Of a stretch of 64,000 nt of DNA, positions 62,861-64,000 are shown one piece after another. Below the pieces are notes generated by a model. The model had not been told where the DNA came from, did no database searches, and saw only the letters and a program-made list of their open reading frames with translations. The first letter of the stretch is position 1. Every line of letters starts with the position of its first letter. Position numbers and translations under genes: made by a program. Source of the DNA: Nitrogeniibacter sp050293885 (lineage in GTDB: Bacteria; Pseudomonadota; Gammaproteobacteria; Burkholderiales; Rhodocyclaceae); assembly GCA_050293885.1 (NCBI GenBank), contig JBNKNO010000001.1:124001-188000 (forward strand), in the 5' to 3' direction.

Positions 62861-62878
62861 CTAGCTCGAAAGAGCTAT
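62861..62878. promoter_or_regulatory. CTAG dyad upstream of the Crp/Fnr gene
   Basis: CTAGCTCGAAAGAGCTAT, containing perfect 6-bp arms TAGCTC/GAGCTA around GAAA. It aligns with CTAGTCCTAAAGTACTAG before narK1, sharing CTAG, the central AAAG and CTA. It is 127-144 bp before the gene start. Downstream, TTGTGG and TAAGCT spaced 17 bp (62840-62813, minus strand) may be the promoter. Confidence 0.45.
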
Positions 62879-62945
62879 CTTTGGGCGCCGAGCTCTAGAT
62901 GACGGCGTCACCCGTCGGTGCGGGAGCGATCGGCGGCGGCGCCGT

Positions 62946-63419
62946 TCAGGCGGCCTCGCCCTTGGCCTGAAGATAGCGCCGCGCACGTTCCTTGGCGGCG
63001 TGATAGTCCCCGTGGCCGATGTGAATGAGGTCGGCCAGCTTGCGCATCAAATGATTTTCGTGCGCGGCCAGGTGACCGTCAGCCAGCGCCACGCGCCACA
63101 GATACTCCATCACGCGCAGCTTTCGCGCCAACGAAAACGCCTCGTTGATGCGCTGTGTGAATGCAAAGTAGCCCGGCGCTTCGCGCGCTTCAGCGGTGGC
63201 GTGTTCGACGAGGCGGTCGAGCTCGGGTTCGTCGAGTTCGAACTCGTGTCGCAAGGCGTTGCGCACGGTGTCGATCTCGTCTTCTCCGATGTCGCTGTCC
63301 GCGTGCATCATTTCTATCAGCAAGGCGGCGGTGGCCAATCTCAGGTCGTGCTCGTACGACGCCGATCCGTCGCTTTGTTCGGTCAGAGTCTTGAAGAACG
63401 ATTGGAGAAAAGTCGGCAT
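62946..63419 (-). CDS. TerB-family protein
   Basis: A 157-residue, all-helical acidic protein resembling the TerB tellurite-resistance fold: ATAALLIEMMHADSDIGEDE with metal-binding-type acidic residues, and the repeated half YLWRVALADGHLAAHENHLMRKLADL (seen as two motifs). Single TerB-like genes outside ter clusters are common, and their role is unknown. ATG 63419 was chosen; the frame upstream is open. No other ter gene is nearby. Confidence 0.8.
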   Translation of the reverse strand: MPTFLQSFFKTLTEQSDGSASYEHDLRLATAALLIEMMHADSDIGEDEIDTVRNALRHEFELDEPELDRLVEHATAEAREAPGYFAFTQRINEAFSLARKLRVMEYLWRVALADGHLAAHENHLMRKLADLIHIGHGDYHAAKERARRYLQAKGEAA

Positions 63420-63507
63420 GTCCGATTCCTGGCTGTTCGGCGTGCACCGGCGGGGGCAGCGCATGGAAGGTCAGAGTGTGCAATCACGCGCTTGTTCCGG
63501 CGGGCTC

Positions 63508-63543
63508 AAAACGCGTGCGGGCTGCCTCGACGACAGCCCGCGC
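63508..63543 (-). terminator. Probable terminator after ettA
   Basis: On the minus strand a 10-bp stem (GCGGGCTG / CAGCCCGC plus two outer pairs) with a 9-base loop is followed after four bases by TTTT. It starts 15 bp after the ettA stop. Confidence 0.55.
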
Positions 63544-63557
63544 AGGTGAGGCGGTGT

Positions 63558-64000
63558 TCAGCGGCTGATCGGCTTGTAGCGAATGCGCTTGGGCTTGGCG
63601 CCTTCCTCGCCCAGACGTTTCTTCTTGTCTTCTTCGTATTCCTGATAGTTGCCCTCGAAGAAGGTCCATTGCGACTCGCCTTCGGCCGCCAGGATGTGCG
63701 TGCAGATGCGGTCCAGAAACCAGCGATCGTGGCTGATGATGAGCGCGCAGCCGGCGAATTCGAGCAGCGCGTCTTCAAGCGCACGCAGGGTTTCCACGTC
63801 CAGATCGTTGGAGGGTTCGTCGAGCAGCAGTACGTTGCCGCCCTCGACCAGCATCTTGGCCAGATGCAGTCGCCCGCGCTCGCCGCCGGAGAGCTTGCCC
63901 ACCAGTTTCTGCTGGTCGCCGCCCTTGAAGTTGAAGCGGCCGATGTAGGCGCGGCTGGGGAATTCGAACTTGCCGACGGTCAGCACGTCGGCGCCGCCGG
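63558..64000 (-). CDS. ettA: Energy-dependent translational throttle protein EttA, C-terminal part
   Basis: ABC-F ATPase that binds the ribosome E site and gates translation under low energy. The visible 147 residues are the second ABC domain: GKLSGGERGRLHLAK (ABC signature), LLLDEPSNDLD (Walker B), the switch histidine in ISHDRWFLDR and the EttA ending KPKRIRYKPISR. The start is off the right edge; the frame is open to base 64000. Confidence 0.92.
   Translation of the reverse strand, partial: GGADVLTVGKFEFPSRAYIGRFNFKGGDQQKLVGKLSGGERGRLHLAKMLVEGGNVLLLDEPSNDLDVETLRALEDALLEFAGCALIISHDRWFLDRICTHILAAEGESQWTFFEGNYQEYEEDKKKRLGEEGAKPKRIRYKPISR

Noticed and set aside
62946..63419. Part of a tellurite-resistance (ter) cluster
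   Set aside because: Only a single TerB-like gene is present with no terC, terD or related genes nearby.

Overview
The window looks like chromosome from a facultatively denitrifying betaproteobacterium, most likely of the Rhodocyclales (Azoarcus/Thauera/Denitromonas/Zoogloea type). This is inferred from the high GC content, the gene orders zipA-ligA and rpsB-tsf-pyrH-frr-uppS-cdsA-dxr-rseP-bamA-skp-lpxD-fabZ-lpxA-lpxB-rnhB, and a narK1-narK2-narGHJI-narXL nitrate respiration block. I saw no rRNA, tRNA, CRISPR array, insertion sequence, integrase or phage gene. The window is core chromosome with a modest accessory section at about 32-49 kb. It is a draft scaffold: there is a 7-N gap inside skp and a 646-N gap at 32790-33435.

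Layout. 0-9.7 kb: the end of zipA, ligA and galU run rightward and meet typA at a perfect 18-bp palindromic terminator. Then come a methylthioinosine phosphorylase gene and the leftward pair map-glnD. 9.7-25.6 kb: one long rightward run for translation (rpsB, tsf, frr), UMP kinase, isoprenoid and phospholipid precursors (uppS, cdsA, dxr), envelope proteolysis and outer-membrane assembly (rseP, bamA, skp), and lipid A plus fatty acid synthesis (lpxD, fabZ, lpxA, lpxB), ending with rnhB, a SpoU methyltransferase and an unknown gene. It starts from a clear sigma-70 promoter and a folded rpsB leader. fabZ carries a one-base frameshift.

25.6-32.1 kb: a SulP anion transporter and a tightly overlapped biotin operon bioA-F-H-C-D, all leftward. 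32.2-43.3 kb: mostly single genes in alternating orientation, several overlapping tail to tail: yaaA, an M14 carboxypeptidase, a DUF805-glutaredoxin fusion, slyX, a membrane-anchored Mrr-like protein, an RlmI-like methyltransferase, an aldose sugar dehydrogenase, a lone GspE-type ATPase, creA and a nitroreductase.

43.3-48.9 kb: a signalling group with an unknown protein, an HDOD protein, a PAS-GGDEF-EAL protein and a membrane GGDEF protein whose sensor domain carries a c-type haem motif. 48.9-62.7 kb: the nitrate respiration locus, leftward. A Crp/Fnr regulator is followed by two NarK transporters, the nitrate reductase subunits and chaperone NarGHJI, the nitrate sensor-regulator pair NarX-NarL and a small DGC-domain cysteine protein. 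Three of the longer gaps between genes hold perfect GC-rich stem-loops, and similar CTAG dyads lie upstream of both narK1 and the Crp/Fnr gene. 62.9-64 kb: a TerB-like gene and the end of ettA.

Together, the nar genes import nitrate, reduce it to nitrite at the membrane, export nitrite and sense nitrate through NarX-NarL. The central run is a growth-rate-linked operon for translation and envelope synthesis.
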